This document shows, one piece after another, positions 39,958-48,418 of a stretch of DNA of 64,000 nt. Numbering within the stretch: position 1 is the first letter of the stretch; every line of letters starts with the position of its first letter. The translations under genes and the position numbers were made by a program. The stretch is from NCBI RefSeq assembly GCF_003201675.2, contig NZ_CP029287.2, forward strand, positions 1,736,001-1,800,000. Reading direction: 5' to 3'. The DNA comes from Metallosphaera hakonensis JCM 8857 = DSM 7519. GTDB lineage: Archaea > Thermoproteota > Thermoprotei_A > Sulfolobales > Sulfolobaceae. The notes beneath the pieces were generated by a model that saw only the letters and a program-made list of their open reading frames with translations, made no database searches and had not been told where the DNA came from.

Positions 39958-41119
39958 GCCTTCAAGGATAGAGGGGGAGGTCGGGGCTCCTCCCTCAAAG
40001 AGCCTGGGGATTAGATACGTACTTCTCTCGCTTCTAACAGAAGTGTCCCTGGAACAGCTTCCAGACTCGGACGACGTTAAAGTTGCGACCAAGGTGGTCC
40101 AGGACTTGAGAGAGGGTAGGGAGGAGCTTTACCTTGGGGGGTCGGCCACTACCCTGAGAATGATAATTCCCATCCTCTTGGCCATGGGTAGGAAGATGAA
40201 GTTGGACGGAGATGAGACCCTGAGGAGAAGACCGCTGAGAGCCCTTAAGTCACTGAGCGCTAAGTTCTCGTCTTTCAACTTGCCCCTCACCGTTGAGGGA
40301 CATCTGAACGAGGAGGTGGAGATAGAGGGATGGGAGAGCAGTCAATACGTGTCAGGGCTAATATACGCCCTCTGCCTCAAGGGTGGAGGAAGAATCAAGC
40401 TCATCCCCCCGATCTCTTCCAAGGGTTACATCTATATGACTGCAGACGTGATCAGAGCGGTGAACGGTGAGGTTAGGTTCCAGGATAACGTAATTGAGGT
40501 TAGATGCGGGAAATTGTCCAAGTTCCGGGGTAAAGTTCCAGGGGACTACGCCTTGGCCTCCTTCTACGCTGTTGGAGCAATATTAACAGGGGGGAAAGTT
40601 AGGATATCCAATCTTTACCCTCCCCCAAACTACGTCGGGGATCACGTGATCGTGGAGATGTTGAGAGAGAGCGGGGCCAAAAGCCAAGTGAATCAAGATA
40701 CGTGGACTGTTGAGTATCGGGGCCAAGTGAGACCTCTTCACGTCTCCATTAACGACGTCCCGGACCTAGCTCCCTCCCTTGCTGGTCTAATGGCTCTGGG
40801 CTCCGGGGAGTCAATAATGGAAGACGTTGAGAGGTTAAGACTCAAGGAAAGCGACAGAATCGCCACCATTCTGGACACCTTGAGCAGGTTCGGGATCAGG
40901 GGAAGCTATGATGCGGGGAAAATCACCGTCACGGGAGGAAACCCAAGGCGTGGAGAAGTGGAGTGCCCCAACGACCACAGAATCGCAATGATGGCCGGAG
41001 ATCTGGCTCTCAAGGCTGGAGGATCCGTGAGCAGGGCAGAGTGCGTAAGGAAGAGCAACCCAAGATTCTGGACCGATATTTCCTCACTCGGGGGCAAATT
41101 GACATTGAAGGGCTCATGA
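39941..41119 (+). CDS. aroA: EPSP synthase (3-phosphoshikimate 1-carboxyvinyltransferase)
   Basis: Adds the enolpyruvyl group to shikimate 3-phosphate. The 392-residue protein has GEVGAPPSKSLGIRYVLLSL (substrate-binding lysine and serine), LYLGGSATTLRMIIPILLAM with the GxxxTxxR pattern, GDYALASFYAVGAILTGG, INDVPDLAPSLAGLMALGSG and RLKESDRIATILDTLSRFG, ending in DHRIAMMAGDLALKAGG. It starts at a TTG preceded by GAGGGGGG. It is the last gene of the contiguous operon; AroD, the one missing pathway enzyme, is encoded about 6 kb further on. Confidence 0.94.
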   Translation: MRVEIEPSRIEGEVGAPPSKSLGIRYVLLSLLTEVSLEQLPDSDDVKVATKVVQDLREGREELYLGGSATTLRMIIPILLAMGRKMKLDGDETLRRRPLRALKSLSAKFSSFNLPLTVEGHLNEEVEIEGWESSQYVSGLIYALCLKGGGRIKLIPPISSKGYIYMTADVIRAVNGEVRFQDNVIEVRCGKLSKFRGKVPGDYALASFYAVGAILTGGKVRISNLYPPPNYVGDHVIVEMLRESGAKSQVNQDTWTVEYRGQVRPLHVSINDVPDLAPSLAGLMALGSGESIMEDVERLRLKESDRIATILDTLSRFGIRGSYDAGKITVTGGNPRRGEVECPNDHRIAMMAGDLALKAGGSVSRAECVRKSNPRFWTDISSLGGKLTLKGS

Positions 41120-41169
41120 TCCCAATGCCTAACAACGGGCAATACAATCCCGTCTTCACAGGACAGTAT

Positions 41170-42540
41170 CTAGGTACCTCTGTCAGTCAGATAGGAAGAG
41201 CTGGGTGCAAATGCGTCTAAATCATAACAGATCAAGTCTTCTTCATGGGGACATCTTTTAAAAGACTTGGCGAACACCCCATAATACTCTCTCTTCCCTT
41301 TGTTTACCTTGCTCATTATTTTCCTCATCATGTTAAGTAAAGGCCTGACATCAACGTTTTCACTCCATTTCACCTCTCCAAGGAAGATGGCGTTCTCTCC
41401 CTCAACTACGACATCCACTTCCTCTCCTTTATGGGAGTAAAACGAAACTGTATGGTATTCGAACGGTAATTTCAAGGTTTTTTGTCTTATGGATTCCTTT
41501 ACCAGTTTTTCAAACTTCTTAGCGTAATGTTCTTGCAAGTTCACTTTCCTAACTACGTCCTCTATCTGATCCATTTCGAGGTGATCTAAGTTGTTATACA
41601 CAAATTTAAACCAAAACTCAATGAAGTTATCCTTAATTTCATACCATCCTTTCTTTTTACCGTAAGGTATGGCTCTCTCTATTATTCCGTTCTCCTCTAA
41701 CCTATCAAGATATGACGAGAGGTTACTTCTATCGATTCCTGTAAATTGGGAAATGAGGGAGACCGAATTATGCCCTTGCGAGATCGCCCTCAAGACGCTG
41801 AGGTAAACTCTTTGCTCCCTAAATTCTTCTCTCAATAAGAATAACGGTTCATCATATAGTATGTTCCCCTTTTTTAGAATCTTCTCCTTTAGGTTATCCT
41901 CAACCGATTTGTTAACATCAAACTGAATAAGGTAGAGGGGAACTCCACCTAGTACGCTCCACGCTTTGATGACCTCCTCAACCGTATACCTGGGGAAAAA
42001 TTGGAAAAGGTAAGGGAAAGCTATTTCGTTGACCTTCCAACTTCCAGTTCTCCTCCCATATAAAGGCGATTTGTTTGAAAGGACTTCGTTTTCCATCATA
42101 CCTATACTTGAGCCGGTGAGAATCAGAAACATCCTAGTCCCACTGAGTTTCTCATCCCATGCCTTTTGGAGTAAAGAGGTAACACTTCTATCACTCTGAA
42201 CTAAGTATTGGAACTCATCAAGTACCAGGATAACTCTTTGATCCTTCACCTCATCGGCGAGGTAGATCAGTAGCTCGTCCAGCTTAACATTCATGGATCT
42301 GAAGTAATTCTTGCCCGTAAATAGGGAAAACTCCTCCTTCAATCTGTTCATGTTTTCTAGAATTCCATCGGAAGTACAGAGATGATAAATGGCCCCTTTC
42401 CCTTTTATGAACTGTTTTATTAGCTCGGTCTTCCCGATTCTCCTCCTTCCGTAAATTATTACAAACTGCGCCCGATCTTCTTGGTATTTAAGTTCGAGAA
42501 ACCTTAGCTCCTGCTCTCTGTCGATAAATTGTGGTACCAC
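41170..42540 (-). CDS. Archaeal AAA ATPase with DUF234-type nuclease-like C-terminus
   Basis: A 456-residue protein of the archaeal DEXX-box ATPase family. Walker A is IIYGRRRIGKTELIKQF at residues about 28-44, and Walker B is QRVILVLDEFQYLVQ. A winged-helix region (SVSLISQFTGIDRSNLSSYLDRL) follows at about residues 260-300. The C-terminal 100 residues match DUF234, with EEVDVVVEGENAIFLGEVKW, a D-x(n)-ExK pattern typical of PD-(D/E)xK nuclease folds. Such genes are frequent in mobile archaeal regions, with no settled function. It is read against the aro operon and ends 51 bp after aroA. Confidence 0.75.
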   Translation of the reverse strand: MVPQFIDREQELRFLELKYQEDRAQFVIIYGRRRIGKTELIKQFIKGKGAIYHLCTSDGILENMNRLKEEFSLFTGKNYFRSMNVKLDELLIYLADEVKDQRVILVLDEFQYLVQSDRSVTSLLQKAWDEKLSGTRMFLILTGSSIGMMENEVLSNKSPLYGRRTGSWKVNEIAFPYLFQFFPRYTVEEVIKAWSVLGGVPLYLIQFDVNKSVEDNLKEKILKKGNILYDEPLFLLREEFREQRVYLSVLRAISQGHNSVSLISQFTGIDRSNLSSYLDRLEENGIIERAIPYGKKKGWYEIKDNFIEFWFKFVYNNLDHLEMDQIEDVVRKVNLQEHYAKKFEKLVKESIRQKTLKLPFEYHTVSFYSHKGEEVDVVVEGENAIFLGEVKWSENVDVRPLLNMMRKIMSKVNKGKREYYGVFAKSFKRCPHEEDLICYDLDAFAPSSSYLTDRGT

Positions 42541-42629
42541 GAATATTATAATCTGAATACCACTATTTTAGGCTATGGAGGGTCCAGGTTGATTCATGTC
42601 CCTCTAGATAAAATCTCCGACGTAGGTAG

Positions 42630-42675
42630 GAAAATTATTTTCATTGGAGGCTCAAGGGGACGGAAGACTTCACTA
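42630..42675 (+). mobile_element. IS605-type left-end fragment
   Basis: The segment ATTATTTTCATTGGAGGCTC followed by AAGGGGACGGAAGACTTCAC matches the left end of the tnpB element at 51999 (TTTATCTTAATGGGGGTTCA then AAGGGGCGGAAGACCCCAC). No tnpB and no right end of this type follow, so this is an orphan left end. Confidence 0.5.
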
Positions 42676-42678
42676 GTG

Positions 42679-42742
42679 TTTCTGACAAGTTCTCAGCTGG
42701 GGACAAGAGATGTCTAGGTCAAATACTTACTGGAACTACTAA
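42679..42742 (+). repeat. 64-bp repeat, first copy (inverted partner at 48148)
   Basis: Bases 42679-42730 match the reverse complement of 48160-48211 at 48 of 52 positions by eye, and the match continues more weakly (9 of 12) to 42742. It shares no frame or promoter. It lies between an IS605 left-end fragment and MITE copy B. Confidence 0.75.
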
Positions 42743-42744
42743 CC

Positions 42745-42908
42745 CGGGTGATTCACGTCTTCATTGCGAATTCAGTTTATTAAGAGAATTAGGACGAATT
42801 TAATCGAACGCTCCCCACATTCAAGAAAGAGATTCACGCTTTACAATTCCTATTATTTGGGCTTACTTAAGCATAATTACAATTCACAATGGACTCCTGA
42901 GTCGCCCG
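42745..42908. repeat. MITE-like repeat, copy B
   Basis: A 164-bp unit. The left end CGGGTGATTCACGTCTTCAT followed by TGCGAATT is an imperfect inverted repeat of the right end AATTCACAATGGACTCCTGA followed by GTCGCCCG. No reading frame of note lies inside. The ends match those at 888-1045, 57268-57421 and the solo end at 54021. Confidence 0.65.
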
Positions 42909-42965
42909 GTGAGGTCCCACTTTTAACCCCCATTAAGATAAAAATAACCTAAAATATTTCTCTTC

Positions 42966-44153
42966 TTATTTCTCTATTTTTAAGAGGAAGATTGGTATCT
43001 CGGTTTCTGATAAGATAGTCGTCTCTCTGGGATAACCCCTATGTGCCCTCTCCTTCTTTACCTCTATCTTATAATCACCTGCTATCACGTCAATTTCATG
43101 ATTGTTCTTAAAATAGAATACTTCACCAAACTTTCTCAGTAAGTGTTCTTGAACGATATGTTCGAGCAACGCCTCCTCCTTCATCTCTTTATGAACCCAC
43201 CTGGATAGAGCTCCATAAGCGAAAGGATCTCTGAAGAATATCTTTTTCTCCTTCCTCTTATTCACCTCGTTCCCCACCTTATGGTAAGCTATTTGAAGTA
43301 GGAACAGGTCCTTAAGGAACTCAATGTACTCTTCAACAGTAACATGAGAAATTCCCAAATCGTTGGCGATGGAATTAAAGGATAACGCAGAAGGCACTTT
43401 GCTCATAACGGATCTCAAGATATCTTGTACCCTTCCAAGCTCTCTCTTCGCTTTATAAATTTCCGATACAATTCCATCTATTAGCGCTTCTTCAGCGTCC
43501 TTATGTTCATTTATTGATTTAGGGAAACCTCCCTTTATCTTGTACTCATCGAAAAGCGAGACAGTTAGTGCTGAGTCACTTAGTACCTCTTCCGGTCTAT
43601 ATCCTTTAACTTCCACGAACTGAGGGAAGGACAGGGGTAGAACGAGAACCTCCTTACCTAAACCCCTCCTACCTGGAAACCTTTCTACGCTTTTAGATAT
43701 TCCCAACGACGAGGAACCACTGATCACGATAACGTCTTTAGAGAACTCGCCCTTATCTACATGAAATTTTACGACCTTCCACCAATCGTCCACCGAGGTA
43801 ACTTCGTCCAATATAAGTACTACACCGTTAATCTTCCTCTTTCTCTTTTCCTTCACGAACTCAGAAATGATCTCCCTAAATTCTTGAAATGAAGCAATAT
43901 AATCTAAATCAAGATAAAATATGGAGTTAGGATCCCTTCCCTTTTTTATCAGCTCCTTAATGAGGATCTTAATCCCCGTGGTTTTACCAGTTTGTCTTGG
44001 TCCATAAAGGAAGTTTAGGCTGAAAGGCGTCAAGGAGATTTCGTCTATCCATTTCGGTCTCCACTTCACTCTCTGCGTCTCCCATTCCAGCAAATGTTTA
44101 TCCTTCCAATTATCGCTGTACCACCATGGATTTAGGTCACCAAATTCTTCCAC
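42966..44153 (-). CDS. AAA ATPase with DUF4143-type nuclease-like C-terminus
   Basis: A 395-residue protein of the AAA_14/DUF4143 group. Walker A is FLYGPRQTGKTTGIKILI near residues 48-65; Walker B is GVVLILDEVTSVDDWWKV; a sensor-like SGSSSLGISKSVERFPGRRG follows. A helix-turn-helix-like segment (SFNSIANDLGISHVTVEEYI) lies near residue 270. The C-terminal domain has HEIDVIAGDYKIEVKKE, a D-x(n)-ExK pattern like a PD-(D/E)xK core. It reads toward the DUF234 gene. Families of this kind are widespread in archaea without a proven role. The upstream spacer holds MITE copy C. Confidence 0.75.
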   Translation of the reverse strand: MEEFGDLNPWWYSDNWKDKHLLEWETQRVKWRPKWIDEISLTPFSLNFLYGPRQTGKTTGIKILIKELIKKGRDPNSIFYLDLDYIASFQEFREIISEFVKEKRKRKINGVVLILDEVTSVDDWWKVVKFHVDKGEFSKDVIVISGSSSLGISKSVERFPGRRGLGKEVLVLPLSFPQFVEVKGYRPEEVLSDSALTVSLFDEYKIKGGFPKSINEHKDAEEALIDGIVSEIYKAKRELGRVQDILRSVMSKVPSALSFNSIANDLGISHVTVEEYIEFLKDLFLLQIAYHKVGNEVNKRKEKKIFFRDPFAYGALSRWVHKEMKEEALLEHIVQEHLLRKFGEVFYFKNNHEIDVIAGDYKIEVKKERAHRGYPRETTILSETEIPIFLLKIEK

Positions 44154-44261
44154 TTGTTAGTAGAGTGACAAGACATATTTAAGCTCTTGATAGTCGAATA
44201 ACAAGATAGTAAGCAAATACTTTATTGTAGATGAGATAAAGTAAGCTATTTTGCTTCAAGG

Positions 44262-44421
44262 AGCTATTCGTGGATCCTTTACAAATTATAACTCATGAGT
44301 AAGACAGATTCAATGGTAGGGTATTGAACATGTAACCCTTCCCACTCGGTATGACAGCGCTCAATCATATTCGTTACGGTTATTCAAACAAACTCAACTC
44401 ACAATGAGTAAGTGAATCGTC
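44262..44421. repeat. MITE-like repeat, copy C (degenerate)
   Basis: About 160 bp. The right end (ACTCAACTCACAATGAGTAA then GTGAATCGTCG) clearly resembles copies B and D; the left end (CTATTCGTGGATCCTTTACA then AATTATAA) is more diverged. Spacing between the ends equals that of the other copies. It fills the spacer between the DUF4143 ATPase and vapB. Confidence 0.45.
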
Positions 44422-44502
44422 GTGTCTCAAAACCGAAGTCGACCCAATCATCCCCTAAAAATTTTATATGCGTTTAACTAGTTTAACTATGGTAAAGCTG
44501 GC

Positions 44503-44760
44503 TTGACTGTAAGGATCGAAGTGGGTAAGAAAGGTTATATTGTCATCCCAAAGAGCGTCAGGGATCTAGTGGGAATTAAGGAAGGAGACACGTTGGCTCT
44601 GAGAGTTGAGAACGGAAGGATAGTACTGGAGCCTGAGAGAGAGGTGGACATTAACGACGTCATCAGGAAACTTAAGGAACACGCCAATAGGATATCCTAC
44701 GCCAAGAAAGCTAAACTAGGCGATTTGGTGGAGACGAGCTTAGAGGAGGAGTTCCAGTGA
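44503..44760 (+). CDS. vapB: VapB-type antitoxin (AbrB/SpoVT fold)
   Basis: An 85-residue antitoxin: the N-terminal swapped-hairpin DNA-binding domain has RIEVGKKGYIVIPKSVRDLV and IKEGDTLALRVENGRIVLEP; the C-terminal helix binds and blocks the toxin. The frame begins at TTG 44503. A TATA box (TTTTATATG, about 44461-44469) predicts a start of transcription near an ATG at 44489, but that ATG opens a five-codon frame (MVKLA) that ends in TGA just before the antitoxin frame; a one-base shift would join the two. The stop overlaps vapC as GTGA. Confidence 0.85.
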   Translation: MTVRIEVGKKGYIVIPKSVRDLVGIKEGDTLALRVENGRIVLEPEREVDINDVIRKLKEHANRISYAKKAKLGDLVETSLEEEFQ

Positions 44761-45143
44761 TATTCTTGGACGCAAACTTTCTCATTTACTTGAACTTGGG
44801 GGTTAAGGAGGTGGAGGAGGCTTACCTCAAACTGCTGAGAGAGGAGAGTTTAGCATTAGATCCCTTGGTGTTAGACGAGGTCATCTACGTCTCGAGAAGG
44901 AAATATGACGTCGAGTTTAAGGATACTATCGAGTTCCTTGACGAGATAGTGCTGAGGAACTCGGTGCTCCTTCCTATAACTTCCAACGAATATGAGAGGG
45001 CCAAGGACCTGATGATAAGATATTCCTTGAAACCCTCCGATGCCTTTCACGTGGCGGTCATGTTAAACAATTCAATTAAAAAGATTTTAAGTGAGGACAA
45101 AGACTTTGAGAAAGTCAAGGAAATAGAGAAAGTTTGGGTATGA
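44757..45143 (+). CDS. vapC: VapC-type PIN-domain ribonuclease toxin
   Basis: A 128-residue PIN-domain toxin that cleaves RNA when not held by its antitoxin. The acidic metal-binding residues are visible: D5 in IFLDANFLIYL, E41 in LVLDEVIYVS, D96 in KPSDAFHVAVM and D114-D116 in SEDKDFE. Length and spacing are normal. It starts with GTG overlapping the vapB TGA. The pair looks intact. Confidence 0.87.
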   Translation: MIFLDANFLIYLNLGVKEVEEAYLKLLREESLALDPLVLDEVIYVSRRKYDVEFKDTIEFLDEIVLRNSVLLPITSNEYERAKDLMIRYSLKPSDAFHVAVMLNNSIKKILSEDKDFEKVKEIEKVWV

Positions 45144-45357
45144 GGAACCACACTTAGTCTCTAATGGACCTGAATCTGAAATTGTGAGGAGATCAGTTAG
45201 GTGGCTTGACCTGAAGAGCAACCTTAGGACAATGAAACATCACATAAGGGAACTGTCATCTCTCGACTGAAGGATGTCACATCCTTAAGTCCCGTAAAGA
45301 CTTTCAATCAGATCAATTATTGGCTTTTGATCGACAAGAAGATTTAAGAGGAGACCT

Positions 45358-45609
45358 TTGGGCCCTGGTGTTCTTAGGTGGGAGATAGAGAAGTTACATA
45401 GGGACGTGAAGGCTCTAGGAATGCAGGACTCCTCCTTCCTCAGGAGGAAAAGGCTTCAAGGTTACCTGCTCCTCTTCGTGATGGTAGTAAACGCGGTAAG
45501 GGACCTGATCGGGTCCCTCAACCTGAAGAGCGTGGAGGAGCTCCTCAGGTTCGTTGAAATTCGTTTAGGGGGCACACAGGGTCTGATGAAAATGTTTAAG
45601 CTACGTTAA
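45358..45609 (+). pseudogene. Transposase C-terminal fragment (DDE type)
   Basis: An 83-codon frame whose sequence LRWEIEKLHRDVKALGMQDS, then LQGYLLLFVMVVNAVRDLIG, is the typical end of an IS4/IS5-like DDE transposase, where the E of RWEIEK would be the third catalytic residue. No N-terminal part with the two catalytic aspartates lies upstream; 45144-45357 gives no continuous frame. It is therefore a relic, lying directly after vapC and before the dead tnpB. Confidence 0.6.
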
Positions 45610-45638
45610 AGTAGAACAACTGCTAAAACCAACTTAAC

Positions 45639-47004
45639 ATGGACTTTCTTGTGACACCTCCTGGTCAATTTACTGGGGATGAGGAGCGGGAGCCGACTTC
45701 TACTCCCGCAATACCGGGGGGTGTCCACGAAGTTGAGTTCAAAAACAAAAGAACAAACGTAGTTCGTCTCCTTCCAAACTGCTATCAACACAGGAAATTA
45801 CTAAAACTTGCGGACACCTCAGCTAAGTTGTTCAACGAGATAAACTACGAGAGGAGGCAACAATTCTTCCGAGAAGGTAAAGTGGACTTCAAGGGGACGT
45901 AGAGCAAGTGCTATGAGAAGTACAAGGGTGTACTTGGTGTCAACGCTCAGGCGGTGATGCAGAACAACGAAGCTTGGTCGTCCTTCTTCTCCCTTCTGAA
46001 GCTGAAGAAACAGGGAAAGTTACCGCCCCACATGGGTCGCGTTTCTCCTCCACGTTATTGGAAGGACAGGGAGAGCAAGGAGAGGGAGAAGATACTGGTG
46101 GTTAGGCAAGACCGTTATGAAGTGCATGAGGAGAGTCATAAGATCGTCCTCAAGGACTTCATGGAGATCAATTTTGTAGGTAGGCTCAGATGGTACGGTA
46201 AGCAAGGTAGGCTGGAGATTATATACGATGAGGGTAAGTGGTACGCTCACGTTCCGGTTGAGGTAGGCGTTGAGACCACTAAGAGAGGTAAACAGTCTAA
46301 ACACGTAGTTCACGGTGAGAGGAGGTCAATTCAAGTTTCACCGAAAGGTAATAAGGTAGCTTCCATTGACCTGGGTGTAAACGTTTTGGCAAGTGTAGCG
46401 GTGGACGACGGCACTTGGTATACAAGGGAGTTAGGGCAAAGGAGGACTACTTTCACTTTGAGAAGAGGGTTGCGGAAGTTCAATCATTAGCTGACAAAGC
46501 TAGAAACGTAGGTGAGTGTGAGGCCTACGAGGAGTTAACGAGAGAGAAGAGGAGTTCAAGAAGTTAGAGAGGAGGTTCCTCCATCTATACAGAACATTGG
46601 CGAGAGGTCTCGTTGAGGAACTTCACAAGTTGGGCGTATCCACCCTCTACCTGGGCTATCCTTACAACATCTCTCAAGATAAGGGCAACAAGTACGCTGT
46701 GAACGTATGGTCTTACCGTAAACTCATTGACGCAATCGAACTTAAGGCTCAGGAGTACGGCATGAAGGTGTATGAAGTAGTTGAGTACAACACGTCCAGA
46801 CTATGCGCTTATCATAACGTTGAGGTGAGGAGGAAACCTAGGGGAGTAATAACGTGCCCACTCAACCACAAACTGCACAGCGACTTGAACGCCTTGAACA
46901 TTCTGAAAAAGGCCACGGGAAATATCATCAACGCGGTAAAGAAGCCTCTCTCCTTCATCGTAGACCATAACCGAATAGCTCCCGTAAAGGGGAGTAACCC
47001 TTGA
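45639..47004 (+). pseudogene. tnpB: Inactivated TnpB (IS605 OrfB)
   Basis: The reading frame is broken three times: an in-frame amber at 45900-45902, a frameshift near 46440, and another near 46550. The pieces still show the family: helical N-terminus, RuvC-I KVASIDLGVNVLASVAV, the LYLGYPYNISQDKGNKYAVN region and a zinc-ribbon-like SRLCAYHNVEV, VITCPLNHKLHSDLNALNIL segment with histidines in place of two cysteines and the RuvC-III aspartate. The right end (CGCCCTTTAGGGCGGTGAGG then AGGTCAG, 47020-47046) lies 46 bp before aroD. It belongs to a different tnpB group from the intact copy at 52053. No tnpA is present. Confidence 0.8.
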
Positions 47005-47012
47005 GACCTCGG

Positions 47013-47047
47013 GGAACCATCGCCCTTTAGGGCGGTGAGGAGGTCAG
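47013..47047 (+). repeat. Right-end hairpin of the dead IS605 element
   Basis: CGCCCTTTAGGGCG is a perfect palindrome followed by GTGAGGAGGTCAG, the usual terminal layout of tnpB-carrying elements. A 22-base identical stretch (TTTAGGGCGGTGAGGAGGTC plus AG) reappears, inverted, at 47724-47745 as one end of the AT-rich element. Confidence 0.65.
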
Positions 47048-47091
47048 ACTTCCTAGAAAAAGCATTTTTACAATCCAGGCAATCTTAACCC

Positions 47092-47709
47092 ATGTTCAAA
47101 CCCATAGTGGTGGCATCTCTACCTGTAAGGTCGCGTGAGGACATCAAGAGAGTGGACGAGATCGAGAGCGATCTGGTTGAGCTCAGGCTAGATTACGCCA
47201 AGGATCTCCCCGAGCCCGAGGAAATCCTCAGCTACAAGAACAAGGTCCTTGTAACCTTGAGGGATAGAGGAGAGGGAGGAGTTGGAGACTTCAGCGACGA
47301 TAAGAAGAAGGCCTTTCTCTCAAAGCTTGCAGACCTGGGGATTCTCTATGACGTTGAGGCCTCATTCCTCATGAGAAGGGAAGTAGAGTTCAGGGAGAAG
47401 GTAGTCTCAGCCCATTACTTCGATAGACTCCCTACTAGAGAGGAGATCGACGCTCTGTTCAGAACCTATAGTCAAGCCTTCACGGTCAAGATAGCGGTTT
47501 CTGACTTACCTGGATATAGGGAAGTCTTGGCCTACGTTTCGACCAAACAAAACGCCACCTTTATGCCCATGTCCCAGGACCCACTGGAAAGATTGGCTCT
47601 CTCACTCCTAGGTTCCAAACTCCTCTACACTTACATCGACTCACCAACAGCCAGGGGACAGCTCAACTACCTAGAGGCCAAAAGGATTCTTGACTGTATC
47701 TTTAAGTAG
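47092..47709 (+). CDS. aroD: 3-dehydroquinate dehydratase, type I
   Basis: Removes water from 3-dehydroquinate via a Schiff base. The 205-residue protein begins PIVVASLPVRSREDIKRVDE and has DLVELRLDYAKDLP with the substrate-binding ELRLD, VLVTLRDRGEGG, YDVEASF, VVSAHYFDRLP with the catalytic histidine region, and FTVKIAVSDLPGY with the catalytic lysine. It completes the shikimate pathway encoded at 32.4-41.1 kb but is separated from aroA by the insertion. A T-rich segment at about 47060-47070 might serve as its promoter. Confidence 0.93.
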   Translation: MFKPIVVASLPVRSREDIKRVDEIESDLVELRLDYAKDLPEPEEILSYKNKVLVTLRDRGEGGVGDFSDDKKKAFLSKLADLGILYDVEASFLMRREVEFREKVVSAHYFDRLPTREEIDALFRTYSQAFTVKIAVSDLPGYREVLAYVSTKQNATFMPMSQDPLERLALSLLGSKLLYTYIDSPTARGQLNYLEAKRILDCIFK

Positions 47710-47723
47710 ATTTAGCGTCGCAG

Positions 47724-48097
47724 CTGACCTCCTCACCGCCCTAAACGGTAGACCCAAAATCATTTAGTTAAATATAATAATGATTGATTAATAAATCTAT
47801 ACAATCCTATATATAGTAAAATACGTCGAAAGAGGATTCTTAATATAAATTTTTATAAAATAGATGTGCCGTTTTACCTTTTTCCTGATAATTATGAGGA
47901 AATATGAGAATAATCCCTAGAATTATAATGCAGTCTCTTAAGTAATACACACGTATCTGATCATTTGATAGGATTATACTTAAAATCTTTAATAATTGCT
48001 ATAGATTATATACTTTAATTTCGAAAATGATATGATACCTTAATATGGATTATTTCTGAGAATAGATTTTGGGTCTATCGGTTAGGGCGGGGGTCAG
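47724..48097. repeat. 374-bp AT-rich element with terminal inverted repeats
   Basis: The left end CTGACCTCCTCACCGCCCTA then AACGGTAGACCCAAAATC is inverted at the right end as GATTTTGGGTCTATCGGTTA then GGGCGGGGGTCAG. The outer part of each end resembles the right end of the dead IS605 element at 47020-47046. The interior is very AT-rich with no gene. It begins 15 bp after the aroD stop. Confidence 0.6.
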
Positions 48098-48147
48098 AAC
48101 ACGGGTAATACAATAAATGTGCTACTGGTTATAGTTATGTTTTCACC

Positions 48148-48211
48148 TTAGTCATTCCTGTGAGTATTTGACCTAGACATCTCTTATCCCTAACTGAGAA
48201 CTTGTCAGAAA
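48148..48211 (-). repeat. 64-bp repeat, second copy (inverted relative to 42679)
   Basis: The reverse complement of 48160-48211 matches 42679-42730 at 48 of 52 positions, including the shared core ATGTCTAGGTCAAATACT. The two copies face each other across the aroA-aroD insertion. The stretch 48212-48418 that follows shows only a TATA-like CTTTTATACAC (about 48237-48247) and a 43-codon frame at 48285 that I do not consider coding. Confidence 0.75.
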
Positions 48212-48418
48212 TAACTGAGGATGACATTTCTTACACTTTTATACACGGAGGCGTCTTTCTGATATGATCTTAACCTGAGATTAATGGCATGCAAGATAAA
48301 CGCTGGATGGAGCCGAAGCTACTGGGGTAACGCGCACAGGGACAGAACCCATGCCCATCACCTTGGTCAATCCAGGAAATACCCCGGTTGGGACTGCGGG
48401 ATCTCAACGTGACTGGGA

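Noticed and set aside
47724-48097. CRISPR or origin of replication as an explanation of the AT-rich inverted repeats
   Set aside because: No regularly spaced direct repeats for CRISPR, and no ORB-like boxes or orc1/cdc6 gene nearby for an origin.
48285-48416. 43-codon frame beginning MACKINAGWSRSYWG
   Set aside because: Too short, no recognised family and no ribosome site; kept only as a note on an unusual GC-rich stretch.
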